A stretch of 64,000 bases of DNA, taken from positions 1-64,000 of IMG/VR virus record IMGVR_UViG_3300048548_000653; one strand, written 5' to 3'. Position numbers and translations under genes: made by a program. Shown here piece by piece: positions 16,147 to 25,336 of the stretch. The stretch's first letter is position 1. Each line of letters begins with the position of its first letter. This DNA comes from a virus. Under the pieces are notes generated by a model. It worked only from the letters and a program-made list of their open reading frames with translations, searched no databases and was not told where the DNA came from.

Positions 16147-18192
16147 TTATTTACTTGTGGCCACAAAAACGCCATTCCAATCTGAAGGCAAGTCTTGTGT
16201 TTTCATATACTCGCATCGTTCAATCCACATATCATAATATTTTTCCATTCTATGGTCAAAATTAGTGTATATTGTTTTACATAAACGTATAGCTTCATCC
16301 CAGTCCTGTGCTTTATATGCAGTATGCATATCGGCGTGTCTACGTTGGGGAACAGACCAAGCAGGTGGACCGCCATCGAGTACTGTATATATACTAAGTC
16401 CTACACTTTTGCCTTTGACTTGCAAGTCATCTACTTTGAGATAGAAGAAATCGTCTTTTGTTTGCTCGTATGTAGATTCTCCAACAAGTAGTAGACATCC
16501 GTACTCTTTACACTTGCTTTCTACTCTTGCTGCGGTGCTGACAGCGTCTCCAAGGACATCATATGAATGACGTTTAGTACTTCCCATTTCACCAAGGTAA
16601 CCCAACCCTGTGTTGATACCAGCACCCATACCAACAGCAGGACGACCATCAGGTATAATAACTTTTTCATTAAATTTTTCCACTGCTTTAAGCATATCTA
16701 AGCCACACTGTACTGCTGAACGAGCGTGGTTAGGATCATCTATAGGCGCATTGTGTATGTGCATACTTGCATCGCCTATGTACTTGATAATCATTCCATC
16801 CATATCTAAAACAGGTTGTGTAATACTGTCCATATAGCCATTCATAATTTTAGTAAGACCTTTAACATCATCACCAAAAGATTCACCTAGTGGTGTAAAT
16901 CCACGCAAATCACTGAACACTATACTAACTTCTTTTTTCATTCCTTCTTTGATTAAAGCAGGATTTTCTTGTAACATACGCACAACTGTAGGAGATGCAT
17001 ATCCAGCAAACTGTTTTTTGATAGCGTTCTTTTGTAAAAACTCGTCAACAAACTTTAATACATAACGTATTAATCCTACAAGAATTAAAAATGCAGCAGG
17101 TAAAGCACCGTCTACGAGCAAGGCATACTGTGCAAAAATATAGTTGCTACCATAAATGCTGCCGCCAACTGCAAGCACAAAAAAGGCTATACCTACATAT
17201 GTCCATCGTGCGATTAAAATTAGTACTATACCTACTGCTATAAAGGCGGCTAACTCTGCCCACTGTTCTGCGTCTGGATGTCTGCTAATATTTGATTGAT
17301 TAAACACTGTTCCTAGCATTGCTGCTTGTACTTCGTGTGGAAATACGCTGCCTGCTGCTGTTGCTAGTGGCTGTGTAAGCCCTGCTGCTGTTGGTCCTAC
17401 AAACACTATACCGCCAGCAAAGTCATCTGGTAAGTCTACTGCGCTCACGCTTTTGCTGCGTTGGCTCCAGTCTATCCACACTTCGCCTGTAGGTGATGTT
17501 TGTATTATACCAAACTGCGGTATGCGTAGTTTGTCTACACCCATAGGTGATAGTTTGATTTGGAACGAAGGATCACCTGCTAGAACACGTAGCACTTCCA
17601 TTGTAACATTTGGATACAATGTGCCGCCGCTTTCAACCACTAAAGGTATTCGTCTTGTTACGCCGTCTACTTCTGCCCAACTGTTGGTTATTCCACTGCC
17701 TACTGCCGAGAATTCCACATCAGGTACATTAGCAATAATACCAGGAACACTAGGAATGGTACCAATATAATCGCTGTTAACAATAGTAGCACCAGGATTG
17801 ATCGCTTCATTCTTATTCTCCTCTGCACCCAACATTGTAACGATAACAGGCAATTGCTGCATAGTTAAGGCTAATGTAGCATCTTCACCTGATCTGTCTG
17901 TTTCCGACATCAACACATTGAACACCACTAGTCCAGCGCCTCTGGCATATAAATCCTCTATAAGGCTACCATAATCACCTCTCGGCCACGGCCATTGTCC
18001 GTATGCCTCTAAACTTGGTTCATCGATGTTCACTGTGTAAATGTTGTTTTCAACAGGTTGTTGATTTACAATAAGTGTGTCAAAGTATCGTAGTTTAAGA
18101 CTTTCTAAAAATGGTGGATTACTTTGCATTACCCACGCAAGAATGCCCAAAACTATAATGCTCCATATTGGGGAAAATATTAGTTTTTTCAT
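16147..18192 (-). CDS. CHASE2-domain class III adenylate cyclase
   Basis: 681 aa. TM at residues 8-22, extracytoplasmic CHASE2 domain about 30-300 (NIDEPSLEAYGQWPWPRGDY), three TM helices about 310-380, and a class III cyclase domain about 420-605. Metal ligands D428 (FSDLRGFT) and D474 (IGDASM) are present, as are adenine-selecting K470 and D545 and the transition-state R556. The usual Asn of the VNxAxR motif is Ser (S552). It would convert ATP to cAMP in response to a periplasmic signal. FecR plus CHASE2-cyclase pairs are common in bacteria; here the FecR gene is in the same operon. Confidence 0.9.
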   Translation of the reverse strand: MKKLIFSPIWSIIVLGILAWVMQSNPPFLESLKLRYFDTLIVNQQPVENNIYTVNIDEPSLEAYGQWPWPRGDYGSLIEDLYARGAGLVVFNVLMSETDRSGEDATLALTMQQLPVIVTMLGAEENKNEAINPGATIVNSDYIGTIPSVPGIIANVPDVEFSAVGSGITNSWAEVDGVTRRIPLVVESGGTLYPNVTMEVLRVLAGDPSFQIKLSPMGVDKLRIPQFGIIQTSPTGEVWIDWSQRSKSVSAVDLPDDFAGGIVFVGPTAAGLTQPLATAAGSVFPHEVQAAMLGTVFNQSNISRHPDAEQWAELAAFIAVGIVLILIARWTYVGIAFFVLAVGGSIYGSNYIFAQYALLVDGALPAAFLILVGLIRYVLKFVDEFLQKNAIKKQFAGYASPTVVRMLQENPALIKEGMKKEVSIVFSDLRGFTPLGESFGDDVKGLTKIMNGYMDSITQPVLDMDGMIIKYIGDASMHIHNAPIDDPNHARSAVQCGLDMLKAVEKFNEKVIIPDGRPAVGMGAGINTGLGYLGEMGSTKRHSYDVLGDAVSTAARVESKCKEYGCLLLVGESTYEQTKDDFFYLKVDDLQVKGKSVGLSIYTVLDGGPPAWSVPQRRHADMHTAYKAQDWDEAIRLCKTIYTNFDHRMEKYYDMWIERCEYMKTQDLPSDWNGVFVATSK

Positions 18193-18359
18193 TTATTCAA
18201 ATCTATCCAAACACAATCTACAGTTTGATTTCTATCTGTCACAAGCACTGCTGCTTTACTTAATGCTGTAACACAATCTTCTTTGTCAGCATAATTAGCT
18301 AAGTGATAAAGTTCCATTTCCTGAGTGCTTGTTAGTGCTAACCATATTAGTGCCCACAT
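18189..18359 (-). CDS. Small exported protein with Cys pair
   Basis: 56 aa. Short N-terminal hydrophobic segment (MWALIWLALTS), then KEDCV and DCVW. It resembles the small exported protein at 38570-38794 (KEECV...VLC), so both may share a disulfide-linked fold. ATGA overlap with the cyclase start. Confidence 0.6.
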   Translation of the reverse strand: MWALIWLALTSTQEMELYHLANYADKEDCVTALSKAAVLVTDRNQTVDCVWIDLNK

Positions 18360-18523
18360 AATACTTTCTCCACTAGTGCTGACTTTAAATGCTCACCATT
18401 TTTAACTAGAAACTCTCTAATGTGTTTGTTGCTTGCGTCTGCTAATATCGACATTTCTTCTCCAACCATTACTGTATCTGCAGGTAATTTGTCAGCCACA
18501 GGTATTTCCTTTTCAAATTTCAT
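18347..18523 (-). CDS. Small hypothetical protein
   Basis: 58 aa from the ATG at 18523, preceded by AAGGAGAGGG. A late-type motif (GGTAAATAC, about 18541-18549) lies 25 bases upstream. No recognised domain. Confidence 0.6.
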   Translation of the reverse strand: MKFEKEIPVADKLPADTVMVGEEMSILADASNKHIREFLVKNGEHLKSALVEKVLCGH

Positions 18524-18540
18524 TGCCCTCTCCTTACGAG

Positions 18541-18548
18541 TATTTACC
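18541..18548 (-). promoter_or_regulatory. T4-type late promoter motif
   Basis: GTAAATAC on the minus strand before SD AAGGAG and ATG 18523; its TAA is the stop codon of the 18544 gene. It would give the small genes and the cyclase an internal late promoter. Confidence 0.45.
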
Positions 18549-18912
18549 AAGTTTTTTTATTTAACTTAGCTTTTAATGAATCCTGCTCTTCACGCTTCTT
18601 CCTGGCTTTCTCAACTTCTGCCATAGTATCTTCATACCAGTTTTCATTGTTTACTTTAGCAGTCTTTTTCCGTACTCTGGGTTGGGAATGTCCGGGTACT
18701 TCCAATATAGTACTGGGCTCTTTTTCTCTTTTGGTTTCAATTTGAATCCTTTGTGCTGGTGGCGGAAAATTGTTACGGAGTCGTTTGATTCGTTCTTGTA
18801 GTTCTTTTTGTTTTGACTCATAGTATCTTTCATACATTTTTTCCTTAAAACGTTTGTCTACCATTTCTATTATAAATGGTTGTAAAAAACGTGCAAGTAA
18901 ACGGCCTAACAT
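18544..18912 (-). CDS. Hypothetical charged helical protein
   Basis: 122 aa from ATG 18912 (TAATG overlap). A hydrophobic N-terminus is followed by strongly charged helices and a Pro-rich linker. Possibly membrane-associated coiled coil. No family recognised. Confidence 0.6.
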   Translation of the reverse strand: MLGRLLARFLQPFIIEMVDKRFKEKMYERYYESKQKELQERIKRLRNNFPPPAQRIQIETKREKEPSTILEVPGHSQPRVRKKTAKVNNENWYEDTMAEVEKARKKREEQDSLKAKLNKKTW

Positions 18913-19394
18913 TACCAACTTCCATTAATTTTTCCGATTATGTAAACTACAAACACAAGCAAACCTGCACCTATAATTGCTGCTATTGACCCAACTATCC
19001 ATTCTACAATAACTTGTTTGCGTTCTTCTTTTGCATAAACTTCGGCAGCACGTTTTTTACGCATTTCACCTTCAATGCGTACAATTTCGTCCCAAGCACT
19101 TGGACCGTAGTAAAAGCTGATGTGCGTTTTCATTTCTTCACGCATTTCTTTTGCTTTCTGTTTGTGTCCCCAAATTTCTAGAGCATTTTGCTCTATTTGA
19201 CTTGCGCCAAACAGTTTTTTGAACATTGGTGGATTTTGTGCTTGTTTGTGTGAAAAGTCTAAATCACTCATTGCGCCTGCCCACTGCGATAGTGTGCCTG
19301 CCATATCGTGCAGTTCTTTTCCGGTGTCTATTGCTGACTTGATTCCGCGATATGCTGCCGTGGCCAGACCAATAGCTGATACTGGATCTATCAT
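18912..19394 (-). CDS. Membrane-anchored hypothetical protein
   Basis: 160 aa. N-terminal Ala-rich helix (MIDPVSAIGLATAAYRGIKS), a charged helical middle, and one C-terminal membrane helix (about 130-152). T4-like cyanophages have proteins with the same MIDPVSA start. Role unknown. Leader carries a late promoter motif and the hairpin TAGTAG-AGGGCAT-CTACTA. Confidence 0.6.
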   Translation of the reverse strand: MIDPVSAIGLATAAYRGIKSAIDTGKELHDMAGTLSQWAGAMSDLDFSHKQAQNPPMFKKLFGASQIEQNALEIWGHKQKAKEMREEMKTHISFYYGPSAWDEIVRIEGEMRKKRAAEVYAKEERKQVIVEWIVGSIAAIIGAGLLVFVVYIIGKINGSW

Positions 19395-19406
19395 TTGCCC
19401 TCATTT

Positions 19407-19440
19407 CTAGTAGATGCCCTCTACTAAAGGTATTTATCAA
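19407..19440 (-). promoter_or_regulatory. Late promoter motif with leader hairpin
   Basis: GATAAATACC (about 19439-19430) followed by TAGTAG-AGGGCAT-CTACTA and then GAGGGCAAATG at the 19394 start. One of several late leaders that carry a short hairpin between promoter and SD. Confidence 0.5.
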
Positions 19441-21344
19441 AACTGGATTTTAAGACCAACACTTAACATATTGCTACTAGCGTCATCACTGATACTTCTT
19501 TGAAAGTCGCCTACAAACTTTACATTTTCTGTAACTTGCTTGTCAATGCCAATACCAATATTTGTAGTACCTTCGGTGGTTCTACTAATATGTGCTGTAC
19601 CAAAGTCGAGATCAAAATTAGCACCTAGTGTAGCATAACGATACGATTCATCAATTGCTTCGTGAACTATAGCACTTTGTACACTTCCTGTTTCTGTATA
19701 AGCATCTGTTGAACGCTTGCCTGCTACAATACCTAGCACTGGACGAACTTGTCCTGTGTTTGGTTCAACTTCTACATTTACCCAAGTGTCACTAATAGCA
19801 TATTCGCCTTGGTTAGTAAAGGTACCAATGTGTCTTTCATATGTAATATCTTGACTAGCACGATTGATTGTACCACGTACTGTGAATTCATCTAATGCTT
19901 TGCTTGCTCCTACGCCCATATGTAGAGTGGTCATATCACCTGTACTACAAGCGTCAGCTTTTGTAGTTATTCTGTTGATACCACCTTCAATGGTGATTAA
20001 ATCGTCTGTAGTGGTCGATCCACCGATACCTAACACACGACTTTCAGCACTACATCCGTGCCCTAAATCTGATGTAATACGGCTACCAGCTACATAATCA
20101 GCAAAACCCAAACTGTGTAAGTCTACAGCTTGTCCAATCTTTTTACCAGTGTCCATACGTCCTGTAAAGCTGCCTGGGTCAGTTACAGTTGATACTGCTA
20201 CTGAATCTGCTGCTGCGCTTGAAGTAAGTGTGCCATCAGTGTATGTATTAGTAACCATAGGTGTTGTAACTATTGTAGTAGTTTCTCTTGCTATAGTTTG
20301 CACGCCTGCTGCTGTTGTGCTATTGTGTGTAGTTTGTGACTGTGTTAGCACTGGCATACTAGTGTCTACAACAGTTTCAGTTGTAATCACTGGTTCTGCT
20401 GCTCCGGCTGCTGCGTCTGTAGCACTACCAACATCTTCTAATGTACCCCAACTACTGATGTCACCACCGCCACCTGCGCCTGCTGTAATAGCAGCATCGG
20501 CAGCATCAAACGCACTTGGTCCAAATATGTATGCGTAACTTGCTGTAAGTATATCGCCTGTGCTTACATCGGCCCAGTTCCAACTTAGTCCAATAGTGTT
20601 GTCGCCTGTGTTTGTGTTTGACTCTGAGTCAAAAGCATTTTCTGTATAAGCATCTGCCTCTGTTGACCAGCCTGTAATACCTGCATCAACGTTAGAGTCT
20701 GTAGAGTACAGTCCTAGGGCATAGCGTGATACTGTTGCTTCTGCAAATGCTACGTTACTATCTGGAATAACACCATAACCTAGCACGTTGTCTGTAGCAC
20801 TAGTATCGCCTGCTTCTGGCATAGCATCTGGATCAATAAAGCGTCCAAAGCTAAGTGCAGTAGCATCACTACCTGCTGTAATCTGTGTGCCAATCTCAAT
20901 GTGTTCTGATGTATCACCTAATGTATATGTGTTTTCTATTTCCCATCCACTGTGAGCAGAATTTGTACCAGTCCAAGTAAGTGAATTATCACCGTTTGTT
21001 AAACCATCTGCATCTACCCAAGTACTTCCGCCCTGGTTATTATTTTTGCTGTTAGTACCATCTATCTTAATAGCAAAGCCATCAAACGGTGAACCTGGTG
21101 TTAGGTAGTCGCCTTGTGCGCTATCTGCTGGAAATGTGCCTGAACCTGTGCTGTCAAACTGTAGTCCTGGACGAGTGCTTCCGCCTGATCCAAAAGTACC
21201 TGCTGTGCCATTCACTCCGGCTTTTACATAACTGTTTTCTAGTACACCCATACCTGTTGCTGTTGTACTAATGCTACTTGTATCTGCTAATGCTGTTGTA
21301 CCAAGTAGTGCTGCCATTACACTGGCAATCATTATTCTTTTCAT
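19437..21344 (-). CDS. Large outer-membrane beta-barrel / adhesin-like protein
   Basis: 635 aa. A signal peptide ends near TTALA|D. Residues about 25-400 are Gly/Ser/Thr/Asp-rich and low in charge, like a surface passenger; the last about 230 residues have alternating beta strands and end in VGLKIQF, a terminal Phe typical of outer-membrane barrels. It sits in the curli/FecR/cyclase operon. Its role (adhesin, receptor or exclusion) is inference. Confidence 0.7.
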   Translation of the reverse strand: MKRIMIASVMAALLGTTALADTSSISTTATGMGVLENSYVKAGVNGTAGTFGSGGSTRPGLQFDSTGSGTFPADSAQGDYLTPGSPFDGFAIKIDGTNSKNNNQGGSTWVDADGLTNGDNSLTWTGTNSAHSGWEIENTYTLGDTSEHIEIGTQITAGSDATALSFGRFIDPDAMPEAGDTSATDNVLGYGVIPDSNVAFAEATVSRYALGLYSTDSNVDAGITGWSTEADAYTENAFDSESNTNTGDNTIGLSWNWADVSTGDILTASYAYIFGPSAFDAADAAITAGAGGGGDISSWGTLEDVGSATDAAAGAAEPVITTETVVDTSMPVLTQSQTTHNSTTAAGVQTIARETTTIVTTPMVTNTYTDGTLTSSAAADSVAVSTVTDPGSFTGRMDTGKKIGQAVDLHSLGFADYVAGSRITSDLGHGCSAESRVLGIGGSTTTDDLITIEGGINRITTKADACSTGDMTTLHMGVGASKALDEFTVRGTINRASQDITYERHIGTFTNQGEYAISDTWVNVEVEPNTGQVRPVLGIVAGKRSTDAYTETGSVQSAIVHEAIDESYRYATLGANFDLDFGTAHISRTTEGTTNIGIGIDKQVTENVKFVGDFQRSISDDASSNMLSVGLKIQF

Positions 21345-21406
21345 TTTTTACCCTCTTGTTATGATGCCGGTTGCGCCCTCACGCCGCGGTCCATATTCTT
21401 TGATTG

Positions 21407-21754
21407 TTATTTAAGCATAATCTCCAATCCAAAAACTACGCCGATATCTTTACTTTCTATGCCTGGTGCTAAGAACATTCTCATTTTACCTACGTCATAT
21501 GTGCCTCTGACATACGGAGTAAGTGATCCATTGTTGTAGCCTGTTACAAGTGCAGCTTCAAAACCAAAGTTGTTTATTTCTTGTCTGTGTCCTGCATATA
21601 CACTTAAATTTTCTAAACTGTTATAATATGCGCCTGTGATAAAATTTTCGTGTTCAAACCTAATATGGGGATGTACACTATTGTAGTGATCGTCAAATCC
21701 AAGATGTAAACTTAAACCTAAACTTAATGTGAATGCTTCAATTATACTATTCAT
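21407..21754 (-). CDS. Small beta-barrel-like protein
   Basis: 115 aa, alternating polar and hydrophobic residues throughout, Tyr/Phe-rich, ending GVVFGLEIMLK. Looks like a small outer-membrane barrel, but no clear cleavable signal peptide is seen. Its ATG overlaps the upstream stop. Confidence 0.5.
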   Translation of the reverse strand: MNSIIEAFTLSLGLSLHLGFDDHYNSVHPHIRFEHENFITGAYYNSLENLSVYAGHRQEINNFGFEAALVTGYNNGSLTPYVRGTYDVGKMRMFLAPGIESKDIGVVFGLEIMLK

Positions 21755-22434
21755 TAGTTGTTCCTATTAACAGACAAACTACAACCATTACTGTTAGTAC
21801 AATATCCTGTGACGCTATAATGGCTAGATGCAGTTGAAACATTCTGAGTAAGTTCAAAGTTGTATGCACCGCCTGAATTTGTTAAGTCAACTTCTGCTTC
21901 TGCATATTCAGTTCCTCTTTGCATAACATCAACTGAGTGTCCGTCTCCTGTGAGTACAACATCTGCCCATTTTTGCCCACCATTGCCTCTTTGGTACAAG
22001 TTAACTTCGTTGTCATCACCTTGTATTTCTACAAAGCCATCGTGTCCTTGTTTTCCCATTTGCGTATGGTTAACTTCATTGTTATCACCATTTACTATAT
22101 TTGCAAGGTGATGTGCTGCGCCTCCACCACTTCTGTTTGTGTCTGTTTGCGCACTTCCCACTGTGTTTCCATCTCCAGTTATAGTCCAATATGCTTCGTG
22201 TCCACCTTCTTCGTCTATGTCAATAGTGCCATCTACGTGCATACCTTGACGAATTGTAATATTGTTAGAACCACCATTGCTGTTTAAACTAACATAGTTG
22301 TCCTCGCTACGCTGTTGCACTTCCAATTCAAGGTTGTCGCCTGCTTGGTTTATATAGATTTCGTTACTAAAAGCCACGTTGGGAAATATTAATACTATTC
22401 CCGCCGCCCACGCCAACACGGTAGCCGTATGCAT
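21754..22434 (-). CDS. Curlin-repeat protein 2
   Basis: 226 aa. A signal peptide ends near VAFS|N. Curlin-like strands follow, with recurring Q-x-G-x-(D/N)-x pattern: YINQAGDNLELEVQQ, ITIRQG, HTQMGKQG, NLYQRG, DVMQRG. Such repeats form the beta-solenoid of CsgA/CsgB amyloid. The C-terminus has two Cys. It overlaps the FecR gene by 68 bases. Functional amyloid formation is inference. Confidence 0.7.
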   Translation of the reverse strand: MHTATVLAWAAGIVLIFPNVAFSNEIYINQAGDNLELEVQQRSEDNYVSLNSNGGSNNITIRQGMHVDGTIDIDEEGGHEAYWTITGDGNTVGSAQTDTNRSGGGAAHHLANIVNGDNNEVNHTQMGKQGHDGFVEIQGDDNEVNLYQRGNGGQKWADVVLTGDGHSVDVMQRGTEYAEAEVDLTNSGGAYNFELTQNVSTASSHYSVTGYCTNSNGCSLSVNRNN

Positions 22435-23485
22435 AGAAGCCCTCCTGTTCCATATCTATATTATATCCATAACCTTGATCCAATGTAAGTTGGAATATGT
22501 GTTGATCGCCTTCTTGCCTACGCACTATAAAATTAGGATAATTTTCATCGTAAAAAATATTAGTTTCAGGGTCTAGTCCTAAAAGCTTTACATCTAATAA
22601 TTCTTGGTTTTGTACAGAAAGTTCGTCAATCCACTGTGCTAGTATTTCTGCCAACTGTCTCTCCATTTCGTCAATCCACACAGGATTCAAGTAAGTCATA
22701 TTATCCAAATCTGTAACCCAAATACTTTTTATATTTTCAACTAAAGGATCTCTATCTAACTCGTCAAAATTTAAAAAGTCAATGTCTAATAAATTTGTAT
22801 TTGGATAGGTTTTGGTTATTTCTTCTGTGTAAGGTGAAACTTTACGTACAAGCAACATTGCTGTAAGCATATTCTCAGGTAAATCTAATATTACACTTGG
22901 GCCTGGAGTTGCACCTCTATGTGGCACCACAGTGGTTTGATAAGCTTGATTCATTATAATTTGACCAACATCTGATTCTACTGATATTTCTCCTATAACA
23001 CAAGAACCACTAGCGTCACAACTTGGTAACAGTGTTATCATTGATCCACCTACTTCGTCAATAATCATCATAAAGTCTGTGCCTCGCACGTTTATTGTAG
23101 CACTTGGTGTTCTTATATTCACTCTTTGTCTGCTATTCTTTGCTATTTGTCCTGATGCATATCTAACTGCTCCTAGTGTGGCTTTCATACTCAGCGCACC
23201 AGTTTTTGTGTTGGGATCATATATAAATTCGTCTATGGTCATACGTGAATGTTCTGTTACATCAACACGAGTGTCATCTATAAAGTCCATACGCATTGAA
23301 CCTTTGCCTGTAACGATCCTATCGTTCATTTCAAGACCAAGTCCTACTTCGCCAGTGTATTTTTCTGCTTCACGCTGAATTGTGCTAGAACCTTTATGTT
23401 CTGCTATTTTGCCAATATTTGCATACACTGGGGTTGTTAGTAATAATGCACTAATCAGACTGCGTAATATCAACGTCTTGTCCAT
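22367..23485 (-). CDS. FecR-domain protein with curlin-like C-terminus
   Basis: 372 aa from ATG 23485 (within the end of the upstream gene). Signal peptide to about VYA|N, then a FecR domain (about 30-200: NDRIVTGKGSMRMDF, TPSATINVRGTDF). The last about 50 residues carry curlin-like strands ending NSINISQRGF. In bacteria FecR-domain periplasmic proteins pair with CHASE2 cyclases; the CHASE2 cyclase lies 4 kb downstream in the same operon. Confidence 0.8.
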   Translation of the reverse strand: MDKTLILRSLISALLLTTPVYANIGKIAEHKGSSTIQREAEKYTGEVGLGLEMNDRIVTGKGSMRMDFIDDTRVDVTEHSRMTIDEFIYDPNTKTGALSMKATLGAVRYASGQIAKNSRQRVNIRTPSATINVRGTDFMMIIDEVGGSMITLLPSCDASGSCVIGEISVESDVGQIIMNQAYQTTVVPHRGATPGPSVILDLPENMLTAMLLVRKVSPYTEEITKTYPNTNLLDIDFLNFDELDRDPLVENIKSIWVTDLDNMTYLNPVWIDEMERQLAEILAQWIDELSVQNQELLDVKLLGLDPETNIFYDENYPNFIVRRQEGDQHIFQLTLDQGYGYNIDMEQEGFYAYGYRVGVGGGNSINISQRGF

Positions 23486-24188
23486 CGCCTGAGAATGTAG
23501 CATCTACTGTGTTATCTTTTACACCACTTTGTTTAATTTTGTAGTTGCTGCCGCCGCCGGTGATATCTAGTGTTACACTGTGTCCTGCGCTGTCTCCATC
23601 GCCGTCTTGATCTATTTCGACTAACACACCGCCTTGTTCTGTTGTGTAAGTTGATGATGAGTCTGAGGTTGTAGCTGACGAAAGTGTAGAATTATTGTCT
23701 ATTGTAACATTGACTACCGCACTTGTGCCGTCAACTTCTGTGATCAATATGCTTCCGTCGCCCTCTACTGTAAAATCAATTTGCGCTCCGTCTGCATCTG
23801 CTGTTTCACCAATTTCTAAATAATACTTGTTGGTATCTCCTGTAGTTGCAATATTCAGTGTGACGTTTTCACAGTTTACACCTGAGGTATTATCGCAGAC
23901 TAAATCAACAAAATTGTTGTTGCCTGTAAAAGTCCAAGTACCAGTATATGTATTACCTTTTATTTTTGCATCAATTATGTTTGCATTACCTGTTTGAGTA
24001 ATACTAAAAGTCATATCATCGCCATCAAGCATTGCGTCGGTGGTTGAATCACCAAATTCGTTGTCAGTCCCATCTTGTGTAATATCTAAATCAAGGGTGT
24101 CACCTATTTGTGTAATGTAAATCTCGTTTGCATTTGCTGCACTTACGAGAACCAATGATAGGATGAACCCATATAATATTGCCCTCAT
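23451..24188 (-). CDS. Curlin-repeat protein 1
   Basis: 245 aa from ATG 24188 with SD GGAGGTGG; an in-frame TTG at 24215 is rejected. Signal peptide to about ANA|N, then repeats such as YITQIGDTLDLDITQDG and ITQTGNAN, later YKIKQSG and DITQSD. Asp-rich overall, no Cys except one pair. First gene after the late promoter at 24219-24226. Expected CsgG substrate. Confidence 0.7.
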   Translation of the reverse strand: MRAILYGFILSLVLVSAANANEIYITQIGDTLDLDITQDGTDNEFGDSTTDAMLDGDDMTFSITQTGNANIIDAKIKGNTYTGTWTFTGNNNFVDLVCDNTSGVNCENVTLNIATTGDTNKYYLEIGETADADGAQIDFTVEGDGSILITEVDGTSAVVNVTIDNNSTLSSATTSDSSSTYTTEQGGVLVEIDQDGDGDSAGHSVTLDITGGGSNYKIKQSGVKDNTVDATFSGDGQDVDITQSD

Positions 24189-24218
24189 ATTTTTCCACCT
24201 CCGGCTTTTAGCCAAATA

Positions 24219-24226
24219 TATTTATA
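24219..24226 (-). promoter_or_regulatory. T4 late promoter, perfect consensus
   Basis: TATAAATA on the minus strand, about 31 bases upstream of ATG 24188 and its strong SD. It drives the curlin/FecR/barrel/cyclase operon, which is therefore predicted to be late. Confidence 0.75.
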
Positions 24227-24241
24227 ATATGTTGATATTAT

Positions 24242-24249
24242 TATAAATA
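24242..24249 (+). promoter_or_regulatory. T4 late promoter, perfect consensus, divergent
   Basis: TATAAATA on the plus strand, 46 bases before the Fis-like ATG at 24295 and only 16 bases from the minus-strand late promoter. The two form a compact divergent late control region. Confidence 0.7.
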
Positions 24250-24294
24250 CAATGTTATTTAGTGTAAATATTTTTACAGTAAAGCGGGTATATA

Positions 24295-24564
24295 ATGAAA
24301 CTAAATACAGTTATGATGGCATTAAAACAAGCAGAAAAAAATCATAAAGAACAGCAGGCCTTTTGGGATGTATTTGACGAGATATGGCCGCCCGAAGAAA
24401 GACAAGATGATAAATGTTTGCACCAAGAAGTAGACGATTTTATAATAGATAGGATTGCAGCGGCTCTAAAAGAGTGCAATCACAATCGCACACACACTGC
24501 TGATAAGTTAGGAATAAAAAGAGAAACCTTATTGGCTAAGATGAAGAAGTACTGTCTTGTTTAA
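24295..24564 (+). CDS. Fis-type helix-turn-helix protein
   Basis: 89 aa. Residues about 52-88 (IAAALKECNHNRTHTADKLG, then IKRETLLAKMKKY) match the Fis/NtrC C-terminal DNA-binding HTH, without any AAA+ domain. A short acidic N-terminus may dimerise. It is the only plus-strand gene in this region, and it sits at the divergent promoter of the curli operon, so it is a candidate regulator of it. Its 3' end overlaps csgG by 29 bases. Confidence 0.8.
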   Translation: MKLNTVMMALKQAEKNHKEQQAFWDVFDEIWPPEERQDDKCLHQEVDDFIIDRIAAALKECNHNRTHTADKLGIKRETLLAKMKKYCLV

Positions 24565-25336
24565 ATTTCCATAGATTTTGTGCAGCACCTTGATAAATCA
24601 TTTCAATTACTGCGGCCTCGATGGCTTGACGCACGGCATAATTTGATGCTTCATTTACACTATATCCAGTTTCGATTTCTAATGCTTGTGTACCTAAATC
24701 AAAAAACTTGAATGCGTTTGCACCTTGTCTGTAACTAGCAATTGATTTTTCTGCTGCTACGCTTACCAATACACGACCTGTGCTTACGCTTACAAGACGC
24801 ATTGCAACTGTCACAGTATCAACTCTATATTCTACCGCAGTACCGATTCCCATATACATAGCACCATTGCCGCCTGTAGAAATATTACTGTCATATCCTA
24901 TAATACCGCCTTCTAGTAATATACCTGCAAATTTCATAGGTGATAGAGAAACTTCTTTTTCACCATAGTTTTCCCTTGTATTGCGTATAACCTGACGTTC
25001 TTTGATCACGTGATCCATTCCACCTCGTTCTACAACTTCAAACCAAGTACCGTTGCCTGCTTGCAATAGTGCATCTATTACCCAAACTTCTGCACCTTGT
25101 GTAACTGCACTACTCAAGTTTGAAATACTTTCAGAGGGTTTACGTTGCCCTGTTTTATCTGCAAACTCATAAACACCTACTGTCATTACAGGACCATCCA
25201 ATGGCTGAAGTTTATTTAATTCTTCTACCATTGGATTATCCTGCACTTTTGCAGCATTTTGCAGCATAGTTGGAACTTCTCCTTGTGTTGCACAACCTGC
25301 AACAAATAACATTGCTAATATTGCTATAAATTTCAA
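24536..25336 (-). CDS. csgG: CsgG-like curli secretion lipoprotein
   Basis: 266 aa. Lipobox AMLFVAGC gives lipidated C15. YEFADKTGQRKPS, VIKERQVIRNT, GGIIGYDSN and VDTVTVAMRLVSVSTGRV match the CsgG pore family, nonameric in the outer membrane. Start is TTG overlapping the csgF TGA. It would export the two curlin-repeat proteins encoded nearby. Confidence 0.9.
   Translation of the reverse strand: MKFIAILAMLFVAGCATQGEVPTMLQNAAKVQDNPMVEELNKLQPLDGPVMTVGVYEFADKTGQRKPSESISNLSSAVTQGAEVWVIDALLQAGNGTWFEVVERGGMDHVIKERQVIRNTRENYGEKEVSLSPMKFAGILLEGGIIGYDSNISTGGNGAMYMGIGTAVEYRVDTVTVAMRLVSVSTGRVLVSVAAEKSIASYRQGANAFKFFDLGTQALEIETGYSVNEASNYAVRQAIEAAVIEMIYQGAAQNLWKFKQDSTSSS

Noticed and set aside
20149-20538. 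Open frame of 129 codons on the plus strand
   Set aside because: Antisense to the Thr/Ser/Val-rich part of the outer-membrane protein; low-complexity codons create the open frame. No SD.
22667-24188. Repeats in the curlin genes considered as a CRISPR or DNA repeat
   Set aside because: Repetition is at protein level (Q-x-G) and not in DNA; no regular spacers. No CRISPR array was seen in the window.
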